In this document: piece after piece, positions 37,801-46,481 of the stretch
How the letters are laid out: every line of letters begins with the position of its first letter
How positions within the stretch are numbered: the first letter of the stretch is position 1
NCBI GenBank assembly: GCA_013349295.1
Contig: DUZW01000016.1
Location: forward strand, 1 to 64,000
Reading direction: 5' to 3'
Length of the DNA stretch: 64,000 bases
Source of the DNA: Deltaproteobacteria bacterium
GTDB lineage: Bacteria; Desulfobacterota; Desulfobulbia; Desulfobulbales; Desulfurivibrionaceae
Position numbers and translations under genes: made by a program
The notes under the pieces: model-generated
The model's input: only the letters and a program-made list of their open reading frames with translations
The model's database searches: none
What the model was told of the DNA's origin: nothing

Positions 37801-38586
37801 CAAGAAGGCTTGGGGCAGCGTCTTTTCATGAATGAAAACGAGGCGCGGCAGAACACCAGGCAGACGCTGCTTCGATTGTATTGCAATGAGTTTGCCCCGC
37901 AGGTCAAGTCCCTGCGCAAGGATCTGGTCATTCCCCGTTCCCATTGGGCGCTGTATGAGGGACTCGGCTCCCACGAGCAGATCAATGAAGACCTGTGGTA
38001 TTTTATTTTTTTCAAGGTGTTTGACATCCGCGAGGGTCTGCCGCTCTCTGCCGGTCGCTTTGCCGCCAAGGTCGAAGAGGTGCGGGGGAGGGGGCTCTTT
38101 CCGCTTTGTCGTGAGATTTTTGAGGCTGTCGTCTTGGTGTTGCAGGAACGGCGGGCAACTCTGGACGCCATTGCCAGGGCTTCCGGAAAAGCCCAAGGGA
38201 CAAAGGGCGAGGACGCACGATTTGTCGAGTACCGTCGGCAGGTGTCGATGATTGTGCCTGCTGATTTTCTGCGGGAAACCGTTTTGCCGCGGTTGTCTTC
38301 CTTGTGCCGTTACTTGAAGGCTGTGCGTATTCGGCTTGAGCGGGCTCTGGTCTCGCCGGGCAAGGATGCGCTCAAGGCGCGGCAGGTGGCAATCCATGAG
38401 GATCGCTATACCCTTGCCGCCGGAGGTAAAGATCTTTCTGCCTCCCTGTCGGAAAGGTTGCTGGAATACCGAGAGATGATTGAAGAGTTCAGGGTGTCGC
38501 TCTTTGCCCAGGAGCTGGGAACACCCTATCCGATTTCCTCGCAACGTCTTGAAAAGAAATGGCAGGAGATCGAACAGCTCCTTTGA
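34852..38586 (+). CDS. hrpA: DEAH-box ATP-dependent RNA helicase HrpA
   Basis: A protein of about 1,244 residues, near the usual 1,300. RecA domains carry GDTGSGKTTQLPKM (Walker A), IIDEAHERSLNIDFLLG (DEAH), TSATIDTARFAKHF (motif III), VATNVAETSITVPGI and QRKGRCGRVGPGVC (motif VI). A helicase-associated region and the long C-terminal DUF3418 domain typical of HrpA follow. Family role: mRNA processing and rescue of stalled ribosomes. I favour ATG 34852 (MHYPAELPIV) because the conserved N-terminus starts there; GTG 34825 with AAGGA ten bases upstream remains possible. Confidence 0.95.
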   Translation: MHYPAELPIVAHRQEIIQAIRASQVVIIAGDTGSGKTTQLPKMCLEAGRGRRKRIGCTQPRRIAAIAVAERVAEELGPQASLVGYKIRFKDQTSRNTRLKFMTDGILLAEAHHDRNLSAYDTIIIDEAHERSLNIDFLLGLLKQLLIRRPDLSVLITSATIDTARFAKHFGNAPVIEVSGRTYPVEVRYQPLDPEKEEEGEQSYVDQAVQAVCDLCQHEGPGDILVFMPAERDILETVEALGARLDKRAGRQAAVVLPLFGRLSPGDQKKIFQPVTGRKIVVATNVAETSITVPGIRYVVDTGLARLASYNVRARTSKLPIVSVSRASCDQRKGRCGRVGPGVCIRLYSEEDYSNRPDYTPPEILRTNLAEVILRMTSLRLGDPARFPFLDPPSGRAIQDGYGLLTELGALDRQRRLTAHGRLMARLPLDPRISRMIIEARDQNALREVTVIAAGLSIQDPRVRPLDKEAAADAAHARFVKTPSDFLFFLALWDAYHATFDKLQSLSRMRKFCVSHYLSFLRMREWRDIHEQIRQVLDEEPGFEINTQPASPDAVHRAILSGNLRNIAVKKEKNIYQAGGGREVMIFPGSSQFGKTGDWLMAAELVETSRLYARTVAGIEPEWIEPLAGELCRSSYSEPHWEKGRGQVVAFEKVSLFGLVIVPRRKVNFGLIKPEEARRIFIQSALIEGELKGEYPFLVGNTALVAQLQDMEDRLRLRTIMVDDQALFDFYEERLGPEVRDQRSLNQWLKDPVARARLVMTADDVRRQLPEAAALEQFPLILAAGECELALSYRFAPGEEDDGVTARIPLTLASHLRAELFEWLVPGMLAEKVVFLLKGLPKGLRKQLVPIPQTAAEIVRDLPFGRGSLYRALEQVIADSFKLRINGRDWPLADLPPHLRFRFCLLDGQGGIITVTRDFSELQGRPADQAELFNPGQMAELKARWEQKNITPAQFGQTPASLPVPGANGALQGYVYPGLYFDEQEGLGQRLFMNENEARQNTRQTLLRLYCNEFAPQVKSLRKDLVIPRSHWALYEGLGSHEQINEDLWYFIFFKVFDIREGLPLSAGRFAAKVEEVRGRGLFPLCREIFEAVVLVLQERRATLDAIARASGKAQGTKGEDARFVEYRRQVSMIVPADFLRETVLPRLSSLCRYLKAVRIRLERALVSPGKDALKARQVAIHEDRYTLAAGGKDLSASLSERLLEYREMIEEFRVSLFAQELGTPYPISSQRLEKKWQEIEQLL

Positions 38587-38717
38587 CGGCTTGAGGCTAC
38601 ATACCTCTATGTATTTTGGAGGGATGATTTTTTTTTTGTGTGTTAAAAGGTTCGGTTTTTTGCTAGGCTATAAATTTATTATCTAGCGACTTTAAATTTG
38701 TCGGGATCTGAGAGCGC

Positions 38718-40454
38718 ATGGGAAAAACAGTTTTTTTTTCGCCAGACACGGAAATTCAGGAAATGCTCGGTGCGGTGCAGACAGGGATTTTGCTCTGCAG
38801 CGGAGCGTGTTTGGTTACTTTTGCCAACAACGTTGCCCTGGATTTTTTTCGCCGTGCCGAACTGGAAATGATCGGCCAGCCGTGCCATAAAGCCTTGTTT
38901 GGCAGCGAGGTACGCTGTGAAGGGTGTCCAGTCGATATGCCAGACCAGGAGGGCAAGCGCCAGGCTCTGACTCTCAAGACGCACGAGGGTGACATCTATC
39001 TTAAGGTATCCTGCCAGGTCTGGCAGGGTCAGTGCCTGCTCACTCTCCTTGATGTCACCCAGGAAATCACCCTGCTCCGGCGCAGCGATCTTGACCGGAA
39101 AGAATTGCAGGCCAAGAATATTCTCCTCGAACGTCGCCGACGGTTGAACCAGGAAGAACAGCAGTTTTTGACCCAGCTCATGGATAATCTTCCGGAAGCC
39201 CTGCTCGCCGTGGATGAAAATTTTCTGGTTCAACGGCAGAACAGGGCGGTTGCCGACCTGTTTCCCAGTCAAAGCGTGACCCATTGCTATGCTCTGTTCG
39301 GTTACAGCGCTCCATGCCAAGGCTGCCCAGCCCAGCGCGGGTTCAGCGAGGCCAATGGCCAGAAGAAAAGCCACGAAGCGGAGGGACGGGTTTATACGGA
39401 GATATTTTCTGTCGCCCCTAATAATAAAGGGGGGTTGCTCCTGTTCAGGGATATCACCCGTCAGGTGGAGCTGATTGGTCAAATTCGCGGCCAACGGGAG
39501 GAGATTGCAAGTAAAAACAAGGTGTTGCATCTTTTGGTTGATTTCGGCATCTACCTGCAGAAAGAGGCCGGGATCAAAGAGGTTGCCGGATATTTTCTCG
39601 ATGCGATCTTGCCGGATCTCCATGCCGGCGCGGCAGGCCTCATAATCAACGATATCCGGGCGGGCAACATTTGGCTTTCCCATCAGAGCGGTATGACCAT
39701 CACAGAGTGGACGACTGTGACCAAGGCCTGTATGTCACGGGATCTACAGCGATTTAATTCCGATGGTCTTTTGGCTGAGTCGGTTCTCCCTTGGCCAAAG
39801 AGCACCCAGATTCCCTTGGTCGGGGCACAGGGCCAGCGGGTGGGGCTGGTGTTGTTGGAAGGCAGTCTTGACCAGGAAGAAATGGGGATTCTTCGCCTGG
39901 TTACGGAACCGATGGGGGCCTATTTCCAGAATCAGCTTCTTTTGCGTCAGCTTGAGGAAAAGGCGAATAAGGATGCGCTGACCGGACTCTTCAACCGTGG
40001 GTATCTGACCCAGTCCATGGAGGAGGAACAGGAAAAATTCCGCGTTTACGGGATCCATCATGCCTTGGTGCTGGGAGATATCAACCAGTTGAAAAAACTC
40101 AACGACAATTACGGGCATGAAACCGGCGATCGGCTGATTGTCACCGTTGCCGAGGCCCTGCGGAATACCATGCGCAGTACCGATATCGCGGCGAGGACCG
40201 GTGGGGACGAATTTATTGTTCTGCTCACCAACAGCACGGACGAGGATGCTGGGCACTTTATCGAACGGCTGCAAAATCAGGTTTTTTCCGGCCTCAGCAT
40301 TCCCTTGCCGGACGGCACCGAGTTTCCGGTTACGGTCAGTCTGGGCAAGGCCGGCACGAACAGATATCCTCCCGAAGCTTTGGCCAAGGAGGCGGATCGT
40401 CAGATGTATGTCGCTAAAGAACGGTTTTACGCCTCGGCGGCGCGTTACCGTTAA
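38718..40454 (+). CDS. PAS-PAS-GAF-like diguanylate cyclase
   Basis: A 578-residue cytoplasmic protein without membrane segments. PAS 1 (~10-110) holds CHKALFGSEVRCEGCP; PAS 2 (~155-255) holds CYALFGYSAPCQGCP. A GAF-like region (~265-400) follows, then a GGDEF domain with DALTGLFNRGYL, ARTGGDEFIVL and TVSLGKAG. The RSTD sequence five residues before GGDEF is an inhibitory c-di-GMP site. The active-site motif is intact, so it should make c-di-GMP. The CxxCP motifs in both PAS domains may sense metal, redox state or haem (inference). The CheZ-like gene downstream is 170 bases away. Confidence 0.9.
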   Translation: MGKTVFFSPDTEIQEMLGAVQTGILLCSGACLVTFANNVALDFFRRAELEMIGQPCHKALFGSEVRCEGCPVDMPDQEGKRQALTLKTHEGDIYLKVSCQVWQGQCLLTLLDVTQEITLLRRSDLDRKELQAKNILLERRRRLNQEEQQFLTQLMDNLPEALLAVDENFLVQRQNRAVADLFPSQSVTHCYALFGYSAPCQGCPAQRGFSEANGQKKSHEAEGRVYTEIFSVAPNNKGGLLLFRDITRQVELIGQIRGQREEIASKNKVLHLLVDFGIYLQKEAGIKEVAGYFLDAILPDLHAGAAGLIINDIRAGNIWLSHQSGMTITEWTTVTKACMSRDLQRFNSDGLLAESVLPWPKSTQIPLVGAQGQRVGLVLLEGSLDQEEMGILRLVTEPMGAYFQNQLLLRQLEEKANKDALTGLFNRGYLTQSMEEEQEKFRVYGIHHALVLGDINQLKKLNDNYGHETGDRLIVTVAEALRNTMRSTDIAARTGGDEFIVLLTNSTDEDAGHFIERLQNQVFSGLSIPLPDGTEFPVTVSLGKAGTNRYPPEALAKEADRQMYVAKERFYASAARYR

Positions 40455-40621
40455 TTTGGAGCACGGATTTTTTCGTAAGATGGGATGTCTTGTAATGGAG
40501 AGCAGGTCATTGAGGTTGCTTTCCCTGTGTTCTTCCTGTAGAGTTTTTCTGGGTGCATAATTGGTTTACATGTGTAACTTGTTGAAATTTTACATTTATC
40601 GGCAAGGAAGCAGTGGGTGAT

Positions 40622-41257
40622 ATGGTAAAAACAAACAATCAGCATTTTGAAAAAAGCATAGCCTCCCTGGTGGAGATCACCGATTCTTTTCTGCGGGGAG
40701 ATTACATGGGTGATGTGCCCGAGGTTAATGCCGAGGGTGTGCTTTCATTGCTGGCCAAGAAGATCAATACCATGTTGGTCAATATGAAAACCGTGCAGGT
40801 GCCCTTGGCCAATGCCGGTGAACAGGCGCCATTTGTGGTGAGCCATGCCCAGGATGTGGTGCAGCTCATGGAGCAGTCCACCGGGGCTGTCCTTGATAAA
40901 TCCGACAGGATTATCATGCAAGTCGATGCGCTTGAGAATATGCTTCGTCAGACAGGCGGCGACAATGCCGAGGCCAGGGCAGTGATTGTCGAGATGAAGG
41001 CCGCCCTGTACGATATTATTGCGTCCCAGTCATACCAGGATGTCGCCCGGCAGAAGATGGAAAAAATTGTCGTTGATCTCAATCAGATCCGTGATTGGCT
41101 CATCGAGGTTCTGGTTATTCTCAACATCAAGAAGGATGGTTCCCTTGAAAATGTGGAAAAAAAGAAGGAATTGCTGCGTGGGGTCCACGCACCCAGCGCA
41201 CCTTCTTCCCTCAAGCAGGATCTGGTCGACGATCTCTTGTCCGAGTTTGGTTTCTGA
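40622..41257 (+). CDS. CheZ-family phosphatase-like protein
   Basis: A 211-residue, almost wholly helical protein. The segment YDIIASQSYQDVARQKMEKI (~135-153) matches the CheZ active-site helix with its conserved D/Q (FQDLTGQ in E. coli). The C-terminal tail LKQDLVDDLLSEFGF resembles the CheZ peptide that binds the response regulator CheY. Members dephosphorylate CheY-P. No chemotaxis genes are in the window. Its target may be a receiver in another pathway. The start is uncertain: ATG 40622 is favoured, while GTG 40613 sits too close to AAGGAAG. Confidence 0.8.
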   Translation: MVKTNNQHFEKSIASLVEITDSFLRGDYMGDVPEVNAEGVLSLLAKKINTMLVNMKTVQVPLANAGEQAPFVVSHAQDVVQLMEQSTGAVLDKSDRIIMQVDALENMLRQTGGDNAEARAVIVEMKAALYDIIASQSYQDVARQKMEKIVVDLNQIRDWLIEVLVILNIKKDGSLENVEKKKELLRGVHAPSAPSSLKQDLVDDLLSEFGF

Positions 41258-41464
41258 TTTTTGTTACTGTTCCGCAGCATCACATTTGCTTTGTCATCGG
41301 CCTGCTCATCTGGGATAGCACACTTCGCAGGGAATCTTCAGCGCATCTGCTGCATTGCTGAATAGTTACAATTGGAATGTTTGAGTTTTGGTTTTTCTTT
41401 CAGAGCAGGGTTTTCATCCTCTTGCTTCACAGGGTTGTGCCGCACTCTCCACCTTTTTCCTTCT

Positions 41465-42196
41465 TTATCCTCTTTTTGTTCCCTTTTTTTCGCCGAACTG
41501 CAGTTCCGCGTCCGAGGCTCGGACATAGAGAGGCACAGCCGTGGCCGGGTCCAGGAAGACACCCTGCCGGAAAAGACCCCAGGCTGCGGAACCAATGCAG
41601 GCTGCCCTGGCATAACAGATCTCTGTTGGCGCAAGACAGGCGTATTCCCCCAGCAATTCCTTGAGCATTTGTCCATACAGGGGCAGGCCATCTCCCACCA
41701 GCAGGGTGGGGGTGGTAATGAATTCCTGCAACCGCTCCGGCTTGATTACCATGGCCTCTGTGATTTTTTCCGGAAGGCCTTGTTGGTTGCAACGGTACAA
41801 GGCGGTGTAGATCTCGTTTTTCCGAGCATCGATCACCGGGCAGATGGGCAGGGAAGAAAAAGGGAACTGACCGGCGAGCCCATCCAAGGTTCCTACGCCG
41901 ATGAGCGGTTTTCCCGTGGCCATGCACAACCCCTTGGCCGTGCTCAAGGCGATTCGCAGTCCGGTAAAGCTGCCGGGGCCGAGGCCGATGGCGATGGCGC
42001 TGATCTGGGGCCAGCTCAGTTCACACTGGGCAAGGAGCCAGTCTATCCCGGAAAGCAGTCTGCGGGAGTGGGTGCTGGCGGCGTTGAGAGAATACTCGGC
42101 CAGGCAGCGGTCTTCCGCGACCAGGGCCAGACTGCCGCAGGTGGTGGCGGTTTCCAGGGCGAGGATAACGGAGGGAGATGCGGAAAAGGAGGCCAT
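41465..42196 (-). CDS. tsaB: tRNA threonylcarbamoyladenosine biosynthesis protein TsaB
   Basis: A 243-residue ASKHA-fold protein of the TsaB (YeaZ) family, with ILALETATTCGSLALV at the start and IGLGPGSFTGLRIALSTAKG in the middle. TsaB dimerises with TsaD as a scaffold for adding threonylcarbamoyl to A37 of ANN-decoding tRNAs. It is the last gene of the rpsB-to-tsaB run and begins nine bases after the rseP stop. No terminator is obvious after it. Confidence 0.94.
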   Translation of the reverse strand: MASFSASPSVILALETATTCGSLALVAEDRCLAEYSLNAASTHSRRLLSGIDWLLAQCELSWPQISAIAIGLGPGSFTGLRIALSTAKGLCMATGKPLIGVGTLDGLAGQFPFSSLPICPVIDARKNEIYTALYRCNQQGLPEKITEAMVIKPERLQEFITTPTLLVGDGLPLYGQMLKELLGEYACLAPTEICYARAACIGSAAWGLFRQGVFLDPATAVPLYVRASDAELQFGEKKGTKRG

Positions 42197-42204
42197 TGCC
42201 TGCC

Positions 42205-43275
42205 TCAGCCCCCGTTGCCGAGAAAACGGAAATCGTTATAGAAGACAAAGAGCATTAGGGAAACTAGAAGGATCAGGCCGATCATCTGGAGACGTTCCCG
42301 GGTTTCCATGCTCAGCGGTTTGCGGCGAATAGCCTCAACGCCGAAAAATACGAGATGCCCGCCATCCAGGATGGGAATGGGAAAAAGATTCAGCACCCCG
42401 AGGCTGACGCTGAGCAGTCCGGTGAAATGCAGCAGATTTACCCAGCCTGCCGCCATTTGCTGCCCGGCGATCTGGGCTATGCGGATGGGGCCGCCCAGTT
42501 CGCTGGCAGGGACTACCTTCTGGATGATCTTGACAATGCCCAGAATGGTTATCTTGATCAGGACCCAGGTGTGCATCGCTCCGGTTTGCAGCGCCTCACC
42601 CGGGGAAATATGGATTACTTCGTCGGCGACCCGTATTCCGAGCATGTAGCGGGTGTCAATCACCTCGCCGAAGATGTTTTTGTCCTGTTCCATTTTCGGT
42701 TGGCTGGTGATGGTCATGGTCTGGTTGTCCCGTTTGATAATGAGGGTCACGGGATTTCCTGCGCTGAGCTTGATCAGTCGCGCGACATCGGCCCATTCCT
42801 TGACCGGGGTGTCATTGATGCTCAGGATAAGATCGTTTGCCGCGAGTCCGGCCTTGGCCGCCGGAGAATCCACGGTGATCCCGCCGATCCTTGCTTCGTT
42901 GACCGGCTGGGAAATGCCCATGACCGCAAAGATGGAAGAAAAGAGCAGGACCGCGAAAACAAGATTGAAGAGCGGTCCTGCCAAGACCACCAGGAACCGC
43001 TGCCAGATGGCCTTATGGGAAAAGGAAAAGCCTTCCTCCCCGCAGGTCACCTCATCGGTGAGGCTTTCTCCGTACATTTTGACGTAGCCGCCGAGGGGGA
43101 AGGCGCTCAAGAGGTATTCGGTATCGCCTATGGTTCGGCCCAATACCTTGGGGCCGAATCCAAGGGAAAACTTGAGAACCCGGATTCCGAACAGCTTGGC
43201 GCAGAGAAAATGACCCAATTCGTGGATAAAGATAAGGGGGCCGAGGACGAGGATAAAGGCAATGATAGAGTTCAT
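42205..43275 (-). CDS. rseP: RseP-type site-2 zinc metalloprotease (M50)
   Basis: A 356-residue inner-membrane protease. The zinc site HELGHFLCAK lies in the first helix. One PDZ domain (~120-190, DSPAAKAGLAANDLILSIND) is seen, where E. coli has two. The second metal ligand motif is NLFPIPILDGGHL. A membrane helix at the C-terminus ends with FYNDFRFLG. It cuts anti-sigma factors within the membrane after a first cut by another protease. Placed five bases downstream of dxr. Confidence 0.95.
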   Translation of the reverse strand: MNSIIAFILVLGPLIFIHELGHFLCAKLFGIRVLKFSLGFGPKVLGRTIGDTEYLLSAFPLGGYVKMYGESLTDEVTCGEEGFSFSHKAIWQRFLVVLAGPLFNLVFAVLLFSSIFAVMGISQPVNEARIGGITVDSPAAKAGLAANDLILSINDTPVKEWADVARLIKLSAGNPVTLIIKRDNQTMTITSQPKMEQDKNIFGEVIDTRYMLGIRVADEVIHISPGEALQTGAMHTWVLIKITILGIVKIIQKVVPASELGGPIRIAQIAGQQMAAGWVNLLHFTGLLSVSLGVLNLFPIPILDGGHLVFFGVEAIRRKPLSMETRERLQMIGLILLVSLMLFVFYNDFRFLGNGG

Positions 43276-43280
43276 AGGCT

Positions 43281-44516
43281 TCAGATGGTTAAGGTTGTGT
43301 GTCCGGGCGGCAGCTCCGGACTGAGAACGTCTTTGCCAAGGCGTTGTTGGGTTTGCATGCGTAGGGATTCGATAATGGAAGCAGCCTGCATTCGGGCGGC
43401 AAGGTCGGCGTCAAGAATCGCTGTAAGGGTGGCGGCCTCTTCCCTGGGCAACCGGCTCACCGTTTCCGCGACCACCAGGGCGATCTCCGGAAAGCGGATG
43501 GAGCGGGCTAGAAAGGCCTCAACCGCCACTTCGTTGGCGGCATTGAGCACCGCAGGCAGGCTTCCCCCCCGTTTACATACCTGATAGGCAAGTTTCAGGG
43601 CGGGAAATCTTTCAAAATCAGGGCGGGAAAAACTTAAGTCCGATGCCGAGGCCAGGTTCAACCTCGGGAGATTCATCCGCAACCGTTCCGGGTAGGAAAG
43701 GGCATAGGCGATAGGGATGCGCATGTCCGGCACCCCAAGTTGAGCGACCACGGAGCCATCCAGGTATTCCACCATGGAATGGACAATGCTTTGCGGATGG
43801 ATGAGGACCTCGATATCCTCGACTCCGATATCAAAAAGCCAGCGAGCCTCGATGACCTCCAACCCTTTGTTCATCAGGGTAGCAGAGTCGATGGAGATTT
43901 TTTTGCCCATGTCCCAGTTGGGGTGAGCCAGGGCCTGTTCCGGGGTTACTTCCCAGAGTTCACGTTCGCTCAGGTTGCGAAACGGTCCTCCGGAGGCGGT
44001 GAGGATGAGCTTGCTGACATCCGCTTTTTTCCCGGCCTCCAGCGCCTGGGCAATGGCGCTGTGTTCACTGTCAATGGGCAGCAGGGTTACTTTGCACCGT
44101 TTTGCCGCAGCCATAACCAGGTGGCCGGCCATGACCAGGGTTTCCTTGTTGGCCAGGGCGATGTTTTTACCGGCCTCGATGGCAGCCATGGTGGGGGTGA
44201 GTCCTGCGGCTCCAACGATGGAGGAAACAACCGTATCCGCGCTGGGCAGGGTGGCAACGGCAACATTCCCGGATACGCCGGTCAGTATCTTTTCAGACCA
44301 ACCAGCGGGCAGGCTCTGGGACAGTTCGCCCGCCAGTTTTGCATCGCCGATGGAGACCTTTTCCGGATTGAAAGCCTCGATTTGTTCACGCAACAGGCGG
44401 CCATTGGTACCGGCAGCCAGCCCTACAATGCGGAAACGTCCGGGAAACTGGCGGACCACCTCCAAAACATTGCGGCCGATTGAGCCGGTGGAGCCAAGCA
44501 GGGAAATATTTTTCAT
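43281..44516 (-). CDS. dxr: 1-deoxy-D-xylulose 5-phosphate reductoisomerase
   Basis: A 411-residue enzyme of the MEP isoprenoid route. It rearranges and reduces DXP to MEP using NADPH and a divalent metal. Motifs: [14 protein letters not shown] (NADPH), [24 protein letters not shown] (metal ligands), [11 protein letters not shown], and [20 protein letters not shown]. The C-terminal helical domain is complete. It supplies the prenyl precursors used by the uppS product encoded two genes upstream. Confidence 0.97.
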   Translation of the reverse strand: MKNISLLGSTGSIGRNVLEVVRQFPGRFRIVGLAAGTNGRLLREQIEAFNPEKVSIGDAKLAGELSQSLPAGWSEKILTGVSGNVAVATLPSADTVVSSIVGAAGLTPTMAAIEAGKNIALANKETLVMAGHLVMAAAKRCKVTLLPIDSEHSAIAQALEAGKKADVSKLILTASGGPFRNLSERELWEVTPEQALAHPNWDMGKKISIDSATLMNKGLEVIEARWLFDIGVEDIEVLIHPQSIVHSMVEYLDGSVVAQLGVPDMRIPIAYALSYPERLRMNLPRLNLASASDLSFSRPDFERFPALKLAYQVCKRGGSLPAVLNAANEVAVEAFLARSIRFPEIALVVAETVSRLPREEAATLTAILDADLAARMQAASIIESLRMQTQQRLGKDVLSPELPPGHTTLTI

Positions 44517-44572
44517 AAGTCCTTCTGTTCTTTTGAAAAATAACGGTTAGCAGGAAAATACAACCGCATGGT

Positions 44573-45379
44573 TCACCTCAAACACAGTCCTGTCTGAAAA
44601 TACAGCAGATAAAAGAGTAACGGCGCGGTGAGCAGCAGGGAGTCGATACGGTCCAGCAATCCACCGTGTCCCGGCAGAATGCTGCCGGAATCCTTCACGC
44701 CGAAAGCCCGCTTGATGACTGATTCCGAAAGATCACCTGCTGCGCCGAGGCAGCCGAGCAGCAGGACAATGGAGCATATCCAGAGCAGGCTCTGTTCGGG
44801 GAGAAAGAAGTGACGGACAAGAAGGGCGGCGGCAAGGCTGCCGACCAGACCACCGAGGAAGCCTTCCCATGTTTTTCCGGGGCTGATGGCGGGGCAGAGC
44901 TTGTGTTTGCCAAATTTGCTGCCGGTATAGAAGGCGGCGGTGTCCGAGGCTGCGGTAATGGCGGTGAGCAACAGCAGCCAAGCGCGTCCTTGCGGCAGAG
45001 CCAAGAGCAGGACCAGATGGGCGCTGCACATGCCAAGGTAGAGATAGCCGAACCCCCCGCGGCTGATAACTTCGTAAGGATGGGCAAGGTTGGCGTAGCG
45101 GGAAAGGGTGTGAAGCAGGAGGGCGATCAGGGCAAAAGTCAAACCGCAGAGCAGGCCGGTGGTTTCACCGGAATAAACGCCGACCAAGGGCAACAGGCCG
45201 AAAAGGATAAGAGGGACCCTGGTGCGTCGGCTGAGGTCGGGCAGAACAATGGCGAGGTATTCGGCCAGCGCCACACCGGCCAGGGCCGTAATGGCCAGCC
45301 AGAATAGCGGAAATGGCCCCAGAAAAAGAAGGAGCAGCCAGGCAGCGCTTGCCATGACACCGGTAATGATTCGTTTCAT
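44573..45379 (-). CDS. cdsA: Phosphatidate cytidylyltransferase (CDP-diglyceride synthase)
   Basis: A 268-residue polytopic membrane enzyme making CDP-diacylglycerol from phosphatidate and CTP. The family signature is complete near the end: KRAFGVKDSGSILPGHGGLL, followed by DRIDSLL. The rest is hydrophobic, with about seven membrane spans. Just upstream lies a non-coding repeat (45400-45489), placed where the nitroreductase gene has its copy. Confidence 0.96.
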   Translation of the reverse strand: MKRIITGVMASAAWLLLLFLGPFPLFWLAITALAGVALAEYLAIVLPDLSRRTRVPLILFGLLPLVGVYSGETTGLLCGLTFALIALLLHTLSRYANLAHPYEVISRGGFGYLYLGMCSAHLVLLLALPQGRAWLLLLTAITAASDTAAFYTGSKFGKHKLCPAISPGKTWEGFLGGLVGSLAAALLVRHFFLPEQSLLWICSIVLLLGCLGAAGDLSESVIKRAFGVKDSGSILPGHGGLLDRIDSLLLTAPLLFYLLYFQTGLCLR

Positions 45380-45399
45380 GCTGATCCTGTCATGGGCCG

Positions 45400-45489
45400 T
45401 TGTTAAAGGATAATGGTGCGGGCAGCGCCGTGTTCTCGGCAGGTAACGGCGTTGTAGCTGGCAATGGTTGTTGCGTAACGGCTCCTAAT
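45400..45489. repeat. Dispersed non-coding repeat, copy B
   Basis: The ends match copy A at 14823-14951 (TTGTTAAAGGATAATGG; GTAACGGCTCCTAAT). The interior contains CGCCGT...TAACGGCG, a hairpin-like pair. It lies between the uppS stop and the cdsA start and is therefore transcribed if the operon is continuous. Confidence 0.55.
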
Positions 45490-45512
45490 ATTCTCATCCC
45501 TGCGGTGTAAGA

Positions 45513-46259
45513 TCAATTGGCGTGTGCCTGCTTTGCCTGCTCACCTGTTTTACCAAAACGCCGTTGCCGTTTCTGGAAGTCGAGAATGGCGGTCAGCAGA
45601 TCCTGTTTTCTGAAATCAGGCCAGAGGATCTCCGTAAAATAAAGCTCAGCATAGGATGCCTGCCACAAGAGAAAATTACTCAGGCGGGATTCTCCTCCGG
45701 TGCGAATGAGCAGATCCGGGTCAGGCAATCCCGCCGTGTACAGGTACTGCTCCAGAACCGCCTGGTTGATCGCCTCGGGACTCAAAGTCCCATCAAGACA
45801 TTTGCGGGCGATTGCTTGCACGGCCTGGGTGATTTCACTTCTTCCGCCATAGCTTAGGGCAAGATTGAGGATCAGCCCTGAATTGTCCGCGGTTTCCCCA
45901 ATCACTCGATCCATAACCATAAGGACTTCCGGGGGGATGCGGTCTTTCTGGCCAATGCAGCGCAGGCTTACATTGTTGTGGACCATGGTTGAGAGTTCAC
46001 TTTCCAGAAAGGTCTTCAACAGCCCCATGAGTGCCTGTACCTCAACGGGCGGTCGTTTCCAGTTTTCCGTGGAAAAAGCATACAGGGTAAGTACGCCGAT
46101 GCCAAGTTCCCTGGCGGCGCGGACGATATCTTGAACCGATTCAACCCCGGCCCGGTGGCCCATGATGCGGGGTTTGCCTTGTTGTTCGGCCCAGCGGCCA
46201 TTTCCATCCATAATGATGGCGATATGGCGGGGGAGGGCGGCGCTGTCAAGCTTGGGCAT
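45513..46259 (-). CDS. uppS: Undecaprenyl diphosphate synthase (cis-prenyltransferase)
   Basis: A 248-residue enzyme that elongates farnesyl diphosphate with eight isopentenyl units to make the lipid carrier for peptidoglycan and LPS. Motifs: HIAIIMDGNGRWAEQQGKPR, GHRAGVESV, TLYAFSTENWKRP and DLLIRTGGESRLSNFLLWQ with YAELYFTEILWPDF. The last 20 residues are basic. Non-coding DNA of about 220 bases with repeats separates it from frr, which is longer than usual within this operon. Confidence 0.97.
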   Translation of the reverse strand: MPKLDSAALPRHIAIIMDGNGRWAEQQGKPRIMGHRAGVESVQDIVRAARELGIGVLTLYAFSTENWKRPPVEVQALMGLLKTFLESELSTMVHNNVSLRCIGQKDRIPPEVLMVMDRVIGETADNSGLILNLALSYGGRSEITQAVQAIARKCLDGTLSPEAINQAVLEQYLYTAGLPDPDLLIRTGGESRLSNFLLWQASYAELYFTEILWPDFRKQDLLTAILDFQKRQRRFGKTGEQAKQAHAN

Positions 46260-46337
46260 GGGAAGTATCTCGGTTATCAGGCGGTTACAGCAAGCAGCCG
46301 GCTAACGCAAGGCCGGAGCAGGGGCAGCAATGTTCAA

Positions 46338-46420
46338 GCCGTTGTTACCAGATAATATCATCAATAATGGATAACCAAAACGGAAGCAGTGTTAACGGCG
46401 CAATGGAGGTCAGTAACAAA
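46338..46420. repeat. Dispersed non-coding repeat, copy C (diverged)
   Basis: It begins GCCGTTGTTACCAGATAAT, against GCCGTTGTTAAAGGATAAT in copy B. It later has TAACGGCGCAATGG, comparable with TAACGGCG...CAATGG in copy B. The exact 15-base end is not present. Lies between frr and uppS. Confidence 0.4.
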
Positions 46421-46442
46421 GCAGCGCGGCTTTGTTACTGAC
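46409..46442. repeat. Perfect 14-bp hairpin between frr and uppS
   Basis: GTCAGTAACAAAGC (46409-46422) pairs perfectly with GCTTTGTTACTGAC (46429-46442) around a six-base loop AGCGCG. No T-tract follows on either strand, so it is not a standard terminator. Possible roles are attenuation, mRNA processing, or part of the repeat element. Confidence 0.85.
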
Positions 46443-46481
46443 AACGGCAAAGCCGGAAAGACGTTTAATTCGTGACGGATT

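Noticed and set aside
36754-38544. 596-codon minus-strand frame opposite hrpA
   Set aside because: It is the shadow of the HrpA C-terminal region; it has no start signal or motif.
38655-38675. Sigma-54-like GG...TTGCT before the diguanylate cyclase gene
   Set aside because: The GG and GC elements are eleven rather than ten bases apart and the -24 box is poor.
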